A model generated the notes under the pieces. That model was not told the origin of the DNA, ran no database searches, and saw nothing but the letters and a program-made list of their open reading frames with translations. Position numbers and translations under genes: made by a program. From Vulcanisaeta thermophila (GTDB lineage Archaea > Thermoproteota > Thermoprotei > Thermoproteales > Thermocladiaceae): DNA of 64,000 bases. Positions 25,531 to 34,590 of the stretch are shown piece after piece (position 1 is the stretch's first letter; every line of letters begins with the position of its first letter). Where the stretch lies: NCBI RefSeq assembly GCF_001748385.1, contig NZ_BCLI01000004.1, forward strand, positions 310,001 to 374,000, read 5' to 3'.

Positions 25531-26105
25531 AGGGATCCCTTGGTACTCATTACCCTATCGTTAATTAATTCCATGGCCATGCCCAGGGATAGCCCAAGGG
25601 ATTTAAAAACGGCCTCGGCTATGTGGTGGTCATCCTCGCCCCACTTAATCTCCACGTGTACTGTGGCCCTCAGGTACGTGGCCAGCGTCCTTATGAAGTG
25701 GGGGATCATGGAGCTTGTCATGTCACCAATAACGCCCTTGGTGAATGAACCCCTGAACACCCAGTAGGCCCTACCACCAAGGTCCACAGCCGTTAGGGCC
25801 AGGGCATCATCCATGGGCACCAGAGACCAACCAAACCTCCTAATACCAATCCTATCACCCAGGGCCTTATCCAGCGCTGTTCCCAGGGCTATTGCCACGT
25901 CCTCAATCACGTGGTGATCATCAAAGCCCCTCAGATCCTCGGCATAGACCTCCCCCGATGCACCCATGTAGAATATCAACGTCTCGAGCATGTGGTTGAA
26001 AAACCTCACGGGCGTGCTCACCCTAACCTCACCGGGCGTTAGCGATACCCTAACCTTAACCCTGGTCTCCCTGGTACTCCTCTCGAAGTGCGCCTCCCTA
26101 GTCAT
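25527..26105 (-). CDS. hisB: Imidazoleglycerol-phosphate dehydratase
   Basis: A 192-residue Mn2+-dependent dehydratase, monofunctional with no phosphatase domain. Two metal-binding repeats are visible: FDDHHVIEDVAIALG and EDDHHIAEAVFKSLG, with FFNHMLETL at the N-terminus. The start overlaps the end of hisA and follows a GTGAGGTG run; the stop overlaps hisF as ATGA. The phosphatase step (histidinol phosphate to histidinol) must be supplied by another gene. Confidence 0.95.
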   Translation of the reverse strand: MTREAHFERSTRETRVKVRVSLTPGEVRVSTPVRFFNHMLETLIFYMGASGEVYAEDLRGFDDHHVIEDVAIALGTALDKALGDRIGIRRFGWSLVPMDDALALTAVDLGGRAYWVFRGSFTKGVIGDMTSSMIPHFIRTLATYLRATVHVEIKWGEDDHHIAEAVFKSLGLSLGMAMELINDRVMSTKGSL

Positions 26106-26784
26106 TACACCTCACCCCCTTAACGTAGAATGCATACCCTATGATCACACCATCAAACCCCAAGCTCCATAGCTTGGCCACGTCATCACAACCACCAACA
26201 CCGCCCGCGTAGTAAACCTCGTCAGCAATGGACCTAAGCTCCTCAACAATGCCCCCACCAACCCTGACGCCCATTCCAGTCCCCTCCACATCAATATCCG
26301 TGAAAACCACAGCACCCACCCTAGGCAATGCCCTAATCACCTCGGGGAGTGGGGCAACCCTCCTGGTCCAACCTCTACTCATGACGTAGCCGCCACTCAC
26401 GTCAAGCGAGACCACGACATGCTCCCTACCCAACACCCTGAGGAACTCCATTAACCTGCCAGGCTCCTCAACAGCCACGGAACCAAGTACCACCCTATCA
26501 CAGTGATTCAGCATCTCCTTACCCACACCCACATCCCTAATGCCACCGCCCATCTGGCACTTACCGTTAACCTCAAGGGCCACCTTACGTATGGCATCCA
26601 CATTGACCGGGCGTCCCACCTCGGCACCGTCCAGGTCCACAATGTGGATCCTTGGGTAGCCCTTAACGAGCTTTACGGCCTCGTCAATCCCAAGCCTCAC
26701 CTGCTCAGTACCCCTCAATCCCCTAACCCTCTTAACCACGTAACCACCGCTTAAGTCGACAGATGGTATTAATAACCTGCCCAC
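26098..26784 (-). CDS. hisA: ProFAR isomerase (phosphoribosylformimino-AICAR-phosphate isomerase)
   Basis: A (beta/alpha)8 barrel of about 228 residues catalysing the Amadori rearrangement before HisF. LLIPSVDLSGG (catalytic aspartate, Asp for the usual AIDL), IHIVDLDGAEVGRPVN, QMGGGIRDVG, VVFTDIDVEGTG and YAGGVGGCDDV are typical. The frame is open to a TTG at 26790 that overlaps hisG, but GGTGAT lies 6-7 nt before the GTG at 26784, so the latter is preferred. It is embedded in the hisC-G-A-B-F run. Confidence 0.94.
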   Translation of the reverse strand: MGRLLIPSVDLSGGYVVKRVRGLRGTEQVRLGIDEAVKLVKGYPRIHIVDLDGAEVGRPVNVDAIRKVALEVNGKCQMGGGIRDVGVGKEMLNHCDRVVLGSVAVEEPGRLMEFLRVLGREHVVVSLDVSGGYVMSRGWTRRVAPLPEVIRALPRVGAVVFTDIDVEGTGMGVRVGGGIVEELRSIADEVYYAGGVGGCDDVAKLWSLGFDGVIIGYAFYVKGVRCND

Positions 26785-26786
26785 GG

Positions 26787-27620
26787 TCAAATCACCTTCT
26801 CAATACTCATGACCAGTATGTCCTTAGCCCCCGCATCCCTAAGTCTTGTTAGTAATGTTGGTAGTTCGTCCTCGGGAACCACCGATATGACCTCCTTAAA
26901 GGGCTTACCTGCTATGTCCGCAACCGTGGGCCCCTCCATGGCAGGCAATATACTGAGCACCTTATCAATGCTTTGGAGGGGCACGTTCATGAGGACCAAC
27001 TTCTTATTCCTACTCCTCAACGTACCGCGAAGAAGTAGGAGGAATTTCCTAACCACCTCATCATCCTCATCATTACCTATCAACACGGCCTCCGTATCCA
27101 TTATCTTCGCAATGGGCTTTAACCCGTGGAGCCTCAACGTGGTTCCCGTGGACATAACATCCACTATGGCATCAGCAACCCCCAGGAGTGGCATGATCTC
27201 GGCACTCCCCGAGATCCCTATGACCCTGACTTCCCTACCCACCTCATTGAAGAAGTTCTTGGTTATATTAACGTACTTAGTGGCCACTTTAAACCCATCC
27301 TTAATGTCATCGATACTCTCAATTCCCGAATTAACGGGAACCGCCAGGACCAGGGATCCCCTACCAAAGCCCAGCCTCTCGAGCACCTTAACCGGGGCTC
27401 CGCTCTCAACCACATAATCAAGCCCCGTGATCCCCAGCTCCACGGACCCACCACCAACTATGTTGGGTATGTCCTCTGTCCTAACCCTGACAATACTAAG
27501 CTCGGGCCAGTTGGTGGGTATTATTAACGACCTATCATCGGTACTTTGAAGCCTTAGGCCGATTGCATTTAGGAGGTCTATGACCTGACCAACCAAGCGT
27601 CCCTTTGAGGGTATCGCCAT
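26787..27620 (-). CDS. hisG: ATP phosphoribosyltransferase, long form
   Basis: A 277-residue first enzyme of the pathway, joining ATP and PRPP. The N-terminus AIPSKGRL, the VRTEDIPNIVGGGSVELGITGLDYV segment and the PRPP loop AIVDVMSTGTTLRLHGL are conserved. The C-terminal 75 residues (LPAMEGPTVADIAGKPFKEVISVVPEDELPTLLTRLRDAGAKDILVMSIEKVI) are the ferredoxin-like regulatory domain that binds histidine in the long form, so HisZ is not required. The ATG at 27620 is separated from hisC by about 94 nt that contain AT-rich promoter-like runs. Confidence 0.95.
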   Translation of the reverse strand: MAIPSKGRLVGQVIDLLNAIGLRLQSTDDRSLIIPTNWPELSIVRVRTEDIPNIVGGGSVELGITGLDYVVESGAPVKVLERLGFGRGSLVLAVPVNSGIESIDDIKDGFKVATKYVNITKNFFNEVGREVRVIGISGSAEIMPLLGVADAIVDVMSTGTTLRLHGLKPIAKIMDTEAVLIGNDEDDEVVRKFLLLLRGTLRSRNKKLVLMNVPLQSIDKVLSILPAMEGPTVADIAGKPFKEVISVVPEDELPTLLTRLRDAGAKDILVMSIEKVI

Positions 27621-27714
27621 CAGTCGTGTTCCAGGTTATTCATCGGGTTACGAAGTATTTAGAGTATATAAGTATTACCGCTATGGTAAATAGACTAATA
27701 CCGTGCGCCCTAAC

Positions 27715-28755
27715 TTATTTGATTAATTCCTGGAGGTTCTCCAGTAGTTTATTGGCTACGTTTATTGGCGGTACCGTAACCCTTAGGCAGTCCTCACACA
27801 TTACCTTACCACTCAGGTTCCTCAGTATGAAGCCCCTCCTGTACAATTCCTCATAAACCACGTCAGGGTTGCCCACATGGAATGTTAGGAAGTTCGTGAC
27901 CGAGGGGAGTACAGAAAGCCCCAGTGACTCAAGCCTCCCCCTGAGGTACTCCCTGGCACTCCTCATCCTCTCTATACTCTCATCCACATAATGCCTAAGC
28001 TCCAGGGCCTTGGCGACCATGGCCATTGAGGGATATGGTATATTATGCGGTAGGGATATCCTCTTCAAACCCTCTATCACGGGCTCAGAAGCCACCACAT
28101 AGCCAACCCTTAAACCAGCCAGGCCCCATGCCTTTGAGAATGTCCTAACAACCGCAACATTGTCGTAATGCTTAATTAAGTCAATTAGGGTTAAGCCTGC
28201 GAATTCGGCATAGGCCTCATCAATGATTATGAGGGCGTTAAGCCTCGAGGCCAGGTACTCAATGTCACCTCTATTGAATGCGTTCCCTGTTGGGTTATTT
28301 GGGTTGCATATGTAGATTACGCCCGCATCGTAGCCCCTCTTAATTATGTCATCAACGTTGAGTTGATAGTCCAGATTAAGCACTGACTCCTCAACCTTAA
28401 CACCCATGGATTCGGCAATAACCCTGGGCATTGAGTATGTGGGTTCGATCATGAGTAGTTTGTGGTTACCGTGCAGTGCGAATTGGGTAAGGAGCCTAAT
28501 ACCCTCATCACCACCGGCGGTGGCGAATACGTTACCAGCGTCCACGTTGATGTGCCTGGCTATGAGCTCATTAAATGTTGGGTTGAGGGGCTCGGTGTAG
28601 TACCTAATTAAGTCGGGTTCCATCAACACGCTCATGATGGATTCATAGTACTCCCTGGGCAGGAATAAGTTCTCATTGAAGTGGAGCCTATGGACCTTAT
28701 AACCCACATTGGGCTCCTCATAAAAGGCAACCTTAAGCACGTCCCTCCAACTCAT
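27715..28755 (-). CDS. hisC: Histidinol-phosphate aminotransferase
   Basis: A class I/II PLP transaminase of 346 residues. HFNENLFLPREY at the N-terminus, CNPNNPTGNAF, IIDEAYAEFAG and the lysine in VRTFSKAWGLAGLRVGY (Schiff base) identify it, and RVTVPPINVANKLLENL closes the fold. The GTG at 28773 would give an 18-nt longer product, but a TATA-like atatattt lies about 28 nt before the ATG at 28755, so that start is preferred. It is the first gene of the reverse his run. Confidence 0.93.
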   Translation of the reverse strand: MSWRDVLKVAFYEEPNVGYKVHRLHFNENLFLPREYYESIMSVLMEPDLIRYYTEPLNPTFNELIARHINVDAGNVFATAGGDEGIRLLTQFALHGNHKLLMIEPTYSMPRVIAESMGVKVEESVLNLDYQLNVDDIIKRGYDAGVIYICNPNNPTGNAFNRGDIEYLASRLNALIIIDEAYAEFAGLTLIDLIKHYDNVAVVRTFSKAWGLAGLRVGYVVASEPVIEGLKRISLPHNIPYPSMAMVAKALELRHYVDESIERMRSAREYLRGRLESLGLSVLPSVTNFLTFHVGNPDVVYEELYRRGFILRNLSGKVMCEDCLRVTVPPINVANKLLENLQELIK

Positions 28756-28840
28756 CAACGCCCAATGCCCCACACCTAAAAATATATTTCCCTATATACC
28801 ACCACGGAGTCGCATCAGTACTTACGCCCCTTAGTAAATA

Positions 28841-29521
28841 ATGGTGGGGGAGAAAATTAAAAGGGGTTGTTTTTACATAGTGTCAATGTTGGGGTTGGAT
28901 TTCATAGCCAAGGTCATAATAATCAGCGCCTCTGGGGCCTTAGCACCAGGTCCACTAACGGCCTCTGCGGCATCACTGGGCGCCATGGGTGGCTGGAGGG
29001 CTGGGTTTAGGGAGGCTATAGGGCACATGGTGGTGGAGTTCCCGCTGGTTTTGACCATAGCCTATGGATTAAGCACGGTATTTAATAACCCAGTTGTTAA
29101 GGTATTCATGGGATTAGTCGGGGGTTCCTTCCTGTTATTCTTCGCATACCTAACCCTCAGGGATGCTGTGAGGGCTGGGTTCATGGGTAACCCCAGTATT
29201 CGTTATGCCTCAGCCATGACCACGGGAGCCGCCCTATCCCTCTTCAACCCATACTTCATAGCCTGGTGGATTGGTGTGGGTACACCCTTAATAATGCAGG
29301 CATTCCTCACGGCGGGTTTAGTGGGCATTTTAATACTCTACGCATCACATGTATGGCTTGATTATGCTTGGTTAACCTTCGTGGCGTCCCTGGGCTCCAT
29401 GAGCAGGGTGAGGATGAGCGTGTATAGGGGGTTAATGATCGTGTTGGGTGTGGCAATAATGTACTTTGGGGTTTCAATGATCCTTAACTTCCTAAGTGAT
29501 CTCCTGCCGATTATGCGCTGA
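28841..29521 (+). CDS. LysE/RhtB family amino acid exporter
   Basis: A 226-residue membrane protein with about six helices. SASGALAPGPLTASAASLGAMGGWRAGFREAIGHMVVEFPLVL is the LysE-type translocator signature, and NPYFIAWWIGVG is the conserved mid-protein motif. The family exports basic or neutral amino acids; the substrate is unknown here. The start is uncertain: ATG at 28841 or an ATG at 28886 (MLGLDF), the latter closer to the first helix. It is divergent from hisC and convergent with a decayed oxidoreductase gene. Confidence 0.82.
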   Translation: MVGEKIKRGCFYIVSMLGLDFIAKVIIISASGALAPGPLTASAASLGAMGGWRAGFREAIGHMVVEFPLVLTIAYGLSTVFNNPVVKVFMGLVGGSFLLFFAYLTLRDAVRAGFMGNPSIRYASAMTTGAALSLFNPYFIAWWIGVGTPLIMQAFLTAGLVGILILYASHVWLDYAWLTFVASLGSMSRVRMSVYRGLMIVLGVAIMYFGVSMILNFLSDLLPIMR

Positions 29522-29522
29522 A

Positions 29523-29949
29523 TCACCTTATGCCTGAGCTCAGTGAGAGCCTCCATAGGTAGTTTAGGAACTCATCAATGTCCTTCTCAAGCTCCTTAAT
29601 CTCCTCATCACTGATGTGTGAGAACCTGCTCTGTGCCTTTATGAACTCCTTGAGTGGTTTCCTATTCTCCTTCTTCATGTAGTAATCACTGGGTGGGTTT
29701 ATCACAAGCCTATCCTTATCCCACTCGTATAGTGGGAAGTAACCTGTTTCCGTGGCCAGCCTGGCAATCTCTATCATCTTCTCATCCGGGAACCCCCAGC
29801 CTGGTGGGCATGGAGCTAGTACGTGAATAAATGCAGGGGCCCTAATCGAGGTATCTCAGTGCTTTTCTTACCTTATTCGCTAGGTCTATTAGGCATGCTA
29901 TGTTTGCCGTAGCCGCATACAGTATACGATGAGTCACTACAATACCCAT
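29523..29949 (-). pseudogene. Decayed 3' relic of pyruvate:ferredoxin oxidoreductase beta subunit
   Basis: Translation of the reverse strand from an ATG at 29949 gives VVTHRILYAATANIACLIDL, then ANKVRKALRYLD and a stop. One base later the next frame continues RAPAFIHVLAPCPPGWGFPD, then EKMIEIARLATETGYFPLYEW and RKPLKEFIKAQSRFSHI. Together this is the C-terminal third of PorB-type subunits (VATASIAYP..., APCPTGWGF..., ETGIFPLYE..., RKPVEEYL...). The TPP-binding N-terminal half is missing: the pyrC gene ends immediately upstream at 29971. A single T in ATTAGGG (near 29853) causes the frameshift. The C-terminal 84 codons remain open from an internal ATG at 29777. Confidence 0.8.
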
Positions 29950-29970
29950 TATATCCTTAATTGCAAATGC

Positions 29971-31281
29971 TCAATTAATAATTTTAAATGCGCGATCTAA
30001 GGCCTCAATCACCCTCTGATCGGTGAACTCCTGGTTCAACCACGCCAATTCCCCGTGAAGTACTGTGGCGCTCACGGCAACATCAACCTTAAAGCCCCTG
30101 AAGGGTGAGAACCTGGCCTTTGATTGGAACCTGGATGGGTCTATTGAGTAACTAACCTTAGTATTTATTATTGTTAAGTCCGCACACTCACCAATACCCA
30201 GGCCACTATTGAAGTTTAGGAATTTCATGGGCCTCCCATGAAGAGTATTAACTATGTTACTCATGGTCGTGAGGCCCCGCTTCCACAGCGTTAATAATAA
30301 TGGTGCTGTGGTCTCGAGACCCACAATACCGGGCGGTGCATCATCGTAAGGAAGCTCCTTCTCCTGCTCAGAGTGTGGTGCGTGGTCGCTGGCAACCATG
30401 TAAACCTCACCCCTGAGGAACATCCCAAGTAATTCCCTCCTGACCTCCTCACTCCTTAGTGGTGGATTAACCTTACAGTAACCGGGCTTCTCGGCAATCC
30501 TTAGGCACTCCTCCTGGCTTAGGAGCATGTGGTGTGGAGTTACGTCAAAGGTTATGTCCAACCCCGAGTCCCTAATCAACCTGATTGACTGGGGCAGGGT
30601 GAGGTGTGTTAGGTGGACCCTGGCTCCATACCTAAGAACCAGCCTAATTATGTTGTGCACACAGGAGAGTTCAGCCCTGGGGCTCCTAATCTCACCATGG
30701 TACTGGAAGTCCCTGGGGCCCCTGTACTGATTAATTATTAATGGATCCTCACAGTGGATTATGACGGGTATACCAACCTCGGAAGCCTTTTGGAGTAATG
30801 CGTCCAGGTAATCATCACCGCCATAATCAAGAACCTCCTCGGGGAATACCTCGCCTATGGCGTGGGCGCCCGCATCCCTAGCGTCCTTAATCAATGATAG
30901 GTCCTTAACCGCCCCAAAGTACTGCCTAGTATGTAATGGCGACTTTGATAGTAGCTCAATCCTCCTCCTAAGCAGGTCCAGGGTCTTCACGGGCGGCTTT
31001 GTGTTGGGCATGTCCCCTAGGGCCACGAAGCCCCCCGCCAGGGCTGCCCTAGTCCCTGAGTTAATGTCCTCCTTGTAGGATAGTTCAAAGTCCCTGAGGT
31101 GCACGTGAATATCGACCAGTCCTGGGAGCACTATGTAATTACTGGGTAATTCCACGGTTACGCGGCCCCTCAGTGACCCCCCGACCTGTGTTATGACACC
31201 ATTACGTATACCAATGCCCACATTCCTTAACTCGCCGTTTATGTATGCCCTGGTGTTTATGACTACGTCGAACTCACTCAT
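29971..31281 (-). CDS. pyrC: Dihydroorotase
   Basis: A 436-residue amidohydrolase of the class I dihydroorotase type, closing the dihydroorotate ring in pyrimidine synthesis. Zinc ligands are seen in LPGLVDIHVHLRDFELSYKED and in IIHCEDPLI, LTHLTL and MVASDHAPHSEQEK; GFVALGDMPNTKPPV is the family loop. The usual carboxylated lysine position is not obvious in GAHAIGEVFPEE, as in some type III dihydroorotases. The start ATG at 31281 lies about 28 nt after the sufC stop, so the two may be co-transcribed (sufC upstream). Confidence 0.92.
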   Translation of the reverse strand: MSEFDVVINTRAYINGELRNVGIGIRNGVITQVGGSLRGRVTVELPSNYIVLPGLVDIHVHLRDFELSYKEDINSGTRAALAGGFVALGDMPNTKPPVKTLDLLRRRIELLSKSPLHTRQYFGAVKDLSLIKDARDAGAHAIGEVFPEEVLDYGGDDYLDALLQKASEVGIPVIIHCEDPLIINQYRGPRDFQYHGEIRSPRAELSCVHNIIRLVLRYGARVHLTHLTLPQSIRLIRDSGLDITFDVTPHHMLLSQEECLRIAEKPGYCKVNPPLRSEEVRRELLGMFLRGEVYMVASDHAPHSEQEKELPYDDAPPGIVGLETTAPLLLTLWKRGLTTMSNIVNTLHGRPMKFLNFNSGLGIGECADLTIINTKVSYSIDPSRFQSKARFSPFRGFKVDVAVSATVLHGELAWLNQEFTDQRVIEALDRAFKIIN

Positions 31282-31309
31282 TTAGTTACACAGGACTCGC
31301 AGCATTATT

Positions 31310-32068
31310 TTACTTTGCGTTTACCTTCTCAAAGAACTTCTCGTAACCCATGGACTCTATTTCCTTAACCACGGACTCATCACCCTCATAAACAACCCTG
31401 CCCCCTGACATTACAATGACCCTGCTGGGCCTCACGTAGTGCAGTATCTCCGCGTGGTGCGTCGTGACCAGCACCGCAGAGCCCTCCTGGGCCATTTGGG
31501 CTATGGCCCTCCCTATAACGGCTATGCCGTCCACGTCAAGACCCGAGTCCGGCTCGTCGAGCATGGCCACCCTGGGCTTGTACATTAATAGTTGAAGGAC
31601 CTCGGCCCTCTTGGACTCACCACCACTGAAGCCAGCATGGACACCCCTGCTCAGGTGTTCGGGTTTCAGCCCCAGCTCGGTTACTAACTTGTTCATCTGC
31701 ATGAGCATCTGGGGCGTGGGTGGGTCTGTTATGTGCTTACCAGCTCTCTTATTCAGCATGGCCACTATGAGCGTTGATAGCCTAACCTCGGGCACTGGGG
31801 TTGGGTTTTGGAGCGCAAGGAGTATCCCCTTCTGGACCCTCTCCTCTGGGTATAGGTTGATTATTGACTCACCATCAAGCCTTATATCCCCATTGACAAC
31901 CCTGTACCTTGGGTGCCCCGCTATGGTTAGGAATAACGTGGTTTTACCACTCCCATTGGGGCCCATTATGGCCACAACCTCACCCGAGGAAACGCTTAGG
32001 CTCACACCATTGAGTATCCTCTTACCGTCAACCTCAACCTCCAGGTTTATGATCTCAAGCTTACTCAT
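31310..32068 (-). CDS. sufC: Fe-S cluster assembly ATPase SufC
   Basis: A 252-residue ABC-type ATPase of the SUF scaffold complex. Walker A IMGPNGSGKTTLFL, the SufC-specific signature FSGGESKRAEVLQLL, Walker B VAMLDEPDSGLDVDGI and the switch histidine in LVTTHHAEILHYV are intact. In most genomes it is beside sufB/sufD; here neither is within the window, so the scaffold must be encoded elsewhere. The ATG at 32068 is supported by family alignment (MSKLEIINLEVEV). Confidence 0.93.
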   Translation of the reverse strand: MSKLEIINLEVEVDGKRILNGVSLSVSSGEVVAIMGPNGSGKTTLFLTIAGHPRYRVVNGDIRLDGESIINLYPEERVQKGILLALQNPTPVPEVRLSTLIVAMLNKRAGKHITDPPTPQMLMQMNKLVTELGLKPEHLSRGVHAGFSGGESKRAEVLQLLMYKPRVAMLDEPDSGLDVDGIAVIGRAIAQMAQEGSAVLVTTHHAEILHYVRPSRVIVMSGGRVVYEGDESVVKEIESMGYEKFFEKVNAK

Positions 32069-32123
32069 TGGGGTGCCTGCGCGACACTGATTATAAATCT
32101 TTTGGCAGTGTCTCAGTGGGTTA

Positions 32124-33926
32124 TTAACTCCGTGATCGCCTCTTGATCTTGATTATGTCCTTCAGGAGGTTTATTTCATCCTCGGTTAGGTACTCCCTGA
32201 ATTGGCTCATTAGTGCTAGTGCGTGTTCCTCGGGCACATCCACGTAAAGCTCATCGCCCTCCTTGACCTGCCTACCCACCATCACATTACCCTCAATGGA
32301 TATTGCAACCTCCATGCCCTTCCTGGCCATTGGCACGGGCTTACCCTTATCCTGTATCTGCATTATAACGCCAACCCTCCTACCATCACCCCTAATCAGT
32401 GGGTATCCGGGCTTGATCAAACCCTCGAGTACGGAGATACCCACTATCGCTGGATTGCTCCTCCTGAATACGTAGCCGGGCAGTATCTTTATCTTACCAG
32501 GCCTTATGTACTTCTCAAGCTCCGCCTCAACAGCCTTACTCCTCTGCTCCCTATACCACTGGGTAAAGTCCTCAACGAGCCTGTAGAGTATTTCGTTCCT
32601 GAATATCCTAACACCGTACTGCATGGCCTCCACCTCAACATCGTGGGGAACCTTCACATTGAATGCCAGGATCACACCATACAGTGGGTTCTTCTTCCTA
32701 ACAATGGATGCCTCAACCACATCCCTCCTACTCACATTACCCACGTCAGCCTTCCTAACGGGTATTCCCTGGTTTCTCAGGTACGTCACCATGGCCTCCA
32801 GCGTGCCCAGTGTGTCCGCCTTCGCCACCACGCCCTCCCTATCAGTCTCAATCCTTATCTCGGAGACCTCCTCCTTAACGAGCTTTATGTAATCATTCAA
32901 TTGGGACTCCTGGGGCACCACGAACACTGGGGCCCCTGGAACCACTTGGTCAAGCCCATCAGCCACTATCTTAACGCCTGCGGCGGCTGTGACCTCGTCC
33001 ATGAACATGTACCTGTCCTCTGGATCCCTCATCTCATCAAGGGGTTTGGGCATTACGAGGAGCTTCACCTTACTGATTACTGGGCTTTCCATACCCATGG
33101 TGACCACCGTGTCGCCCCTCCTAATCACGCCATCGTACAGGACCACATCAGCCGTAACTCCCCAACCCCTCTCCTCCCTAACCTCCATAACCACTCCCTT
33201 ACCAGGTCCCTTACTAATCCTCAACTTCTCCTTACTAAACCTCTGGCTAAGCCCTGCAAGTATCACGAGTAGGTCCGAGAGCCCCTCGCCAGTGACCGCG
33301 CTGGTGGGTACAATGGGTACCTGGGTGTTGAAGTTAGTCACCCTATCATACCTATCCGCCTCCATACCCAACTTATTGAACTCCTCAATAATCCTGGCAA
33401 TGGCCTCCTCAACCCTACCCTGAACATCCTCCCTCTGCTTCTCGAAGGATTCAAGGAATGGCGAGTTCTCATGGGGCTCCCAACCGTAGATCCTATCCAA
33501 CTTGTTGGCGGCGACCACGAAGGGTATGTTCCTGGACCTAATCAGGGTTAGGCTCTCGTAGGTCTGCTCCTCAAACCCCTTGGTTATGTCGATAACCAGT
33601 ATTGCCAGGTCAGCCACAGAACCACCGCGCCTCCTAAGGTTTGAGAAAGCTGCGTGGCCTGGCGTGTCCACCATGAGGAAGCCCTTAATCCAAACCCTAC
33701 CCTTTAACCTAAAGCGCTCGAGTAGTGGTTCCGCCAACCGCTCCACCGCATTCCATGGTATGAAGGATAGGCCTATGTGCTGTGTTATCATACCAGGCTC
33801 CCTATAGGCTACGAAGGTACCCCTGATCTTGTCCAGCATTAACGTCTTGCCCACGTCCACGTGCCCCACAACAACGACAATGGGGGGCCTATAATCCACC
33901 GAGGATTCCTGGGGCGCCTTACTCAT
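32124..33926 (-). CDS. infB: Translation initiation factor aIF5B (IF2 family GTPase)
   Basis: A 600-residue GTPase that promotes ribosomal subunit joining. G1 is [20 protein letters not shown] (His-to-Val as in other archaeal forms), G2 region [15 protein letters not shown]3 [10 protein letters not shown]4 AANKLDRI, G5 [10 protein letters not shown]. After the G domain come the domain II/III/IV regions, with [12 protein letters not shown] and KPGYPLI. It has the short archaeal N-terminus and no intein. The ATG at 33926 and a TTG at 33932 are both compatible with the TATA-like ttataag upstream (32 and 26 nt); ATG is used. Confidence 0.95.
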   Translation of the reverse strand: MSKAPQESSVDYRPPIVVVVGHVDVGKTLMLDKIRGTFVAYREPGMITQHIGLSFIPWNAVERLAEPLLERFRLKGRVWIKGFLMVDTPGHAAFSNLRRRGGSVADLAILVIDITKGFEEQTYESLTLIRSRNIPFVVAANKLDRIYGWEPHENSPFLESFEKQREDVQGRVEEAIARIIEEFNKLGMEADRYDRVTNFNTQVPIVPTSAVTGEGLSDLLVILAGLSQRFSKEKLRISKGPGKGVVMEVREERGWGVTADVVLYDGVIRRGDTVVTMGMESPVISKVKLLVMPKPLDEMRDPEDRYMFMDEVTAAAGVKIVADGLDQVVPGAPVFVVPQESQLNDYIKLVKEEVSEIRIETDREGVVAKADTLGTLEAMVTYLRNQGIPVRKADVGNVSRRDVVEASIVRKKNPLYGVILAFNVKVPHDVEVEAMQYGVRIFRNEILYRLVEDFTQWYREQRSKAVEAELEKYIRPGKIKILPGYVFRRSNPAIVGISVLEGLIKPGYPLIRGDGRRVGVIMQIQDKGKPVPMARKGMEVAISIEGNVMVGRQVKEGDELYVDVPEEHALALMSQFREYLTEDEINLLKDIIKIKRRSRS

Positions 33927-33978
33927 TACCAATCAAGCCATTGGGCGGATTTGGACTTATAAATCATTCTTCACACGC

Positions 33979-34507
33979 CTAATCCCTGATAATAACATTC
34001 ATGACCCTCTCCACCAGGAATAGTATGAGTATGGCCAGGGAAGCCATTAGGAATATGGTGAAGTAAGCAACATTTATGTTAAGGGACCCCATGTAAACGC
34101 TTATGTGGTTGTAAATCAACCCGTAGGTGTTAAGTACGAATAGGATAATCAGCACCACGGGTATCAGGGAGAGAATGAAGACGTCAGTATTCACAAAGCC
34201 CCCTAATACTAGGAATACCACTATTGACGCAATCACTGAGGATGCGTAGATCAAGGCCCATGGCAGTGCTGGGTTGAGTAGCGAGAGGGCCACCACGGTT
34301 GATGCCTCGTTTATTATGAATAGTGTGATTACGTGATCCCCCAAAGTCATGAATTAGTGATGAAAGGAGTACGGCGCACTCCACGGCTAGGGCTAAGAAT
34401 AATGGGGTCCTCGTGAGATGCACGTGCATGAGTAGTGATAATGCATTAATTATTATATTAATATTCAATACAAGCCTAGTAGGTGGTTTTGTTAGTTCGA
34501 AGTACAT
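33979..34507 (-). pseudogene. Polytopic membrane protein of unknown function, split by a frameshift in a G run
   Basis: Two overlapping reverse frames join into one membrane protein of about 174 residues with five hydrophobic segments. The first (from ATG 34507) reads MYFELTKPPTRLVLNINIII, then LAVECAVLLSSLIHDFG. The second continues DHVITLFIINEASTVVALSL to the stop at 33979. The junction is a run of five G on the coding strand (34338-34342); four would keep the frame. Read as given, only the second half could be made, from an ATG at 34350 six nucleotides after an in-frame stop. I do not recognise the family. It is adjacent to a DUF4129-like gene, divergently oriented. Confidence 0.6.
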
Positions 34508-34590
34508 CTACATACTTAATATGCAACCCATAACCATGGGGGCAGGGACAGGCCCCAATAATCGCCAATGCGCTACCCCACGGGTTAAGG

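Noticed and set aside
32223-33272. 349-residue forward open frame opposite infB
   Set aside because: It is antisense to the clearly coding aIF5B gene and is rich in His/Leu/Pro as expected of a shadow frame; no start signal.
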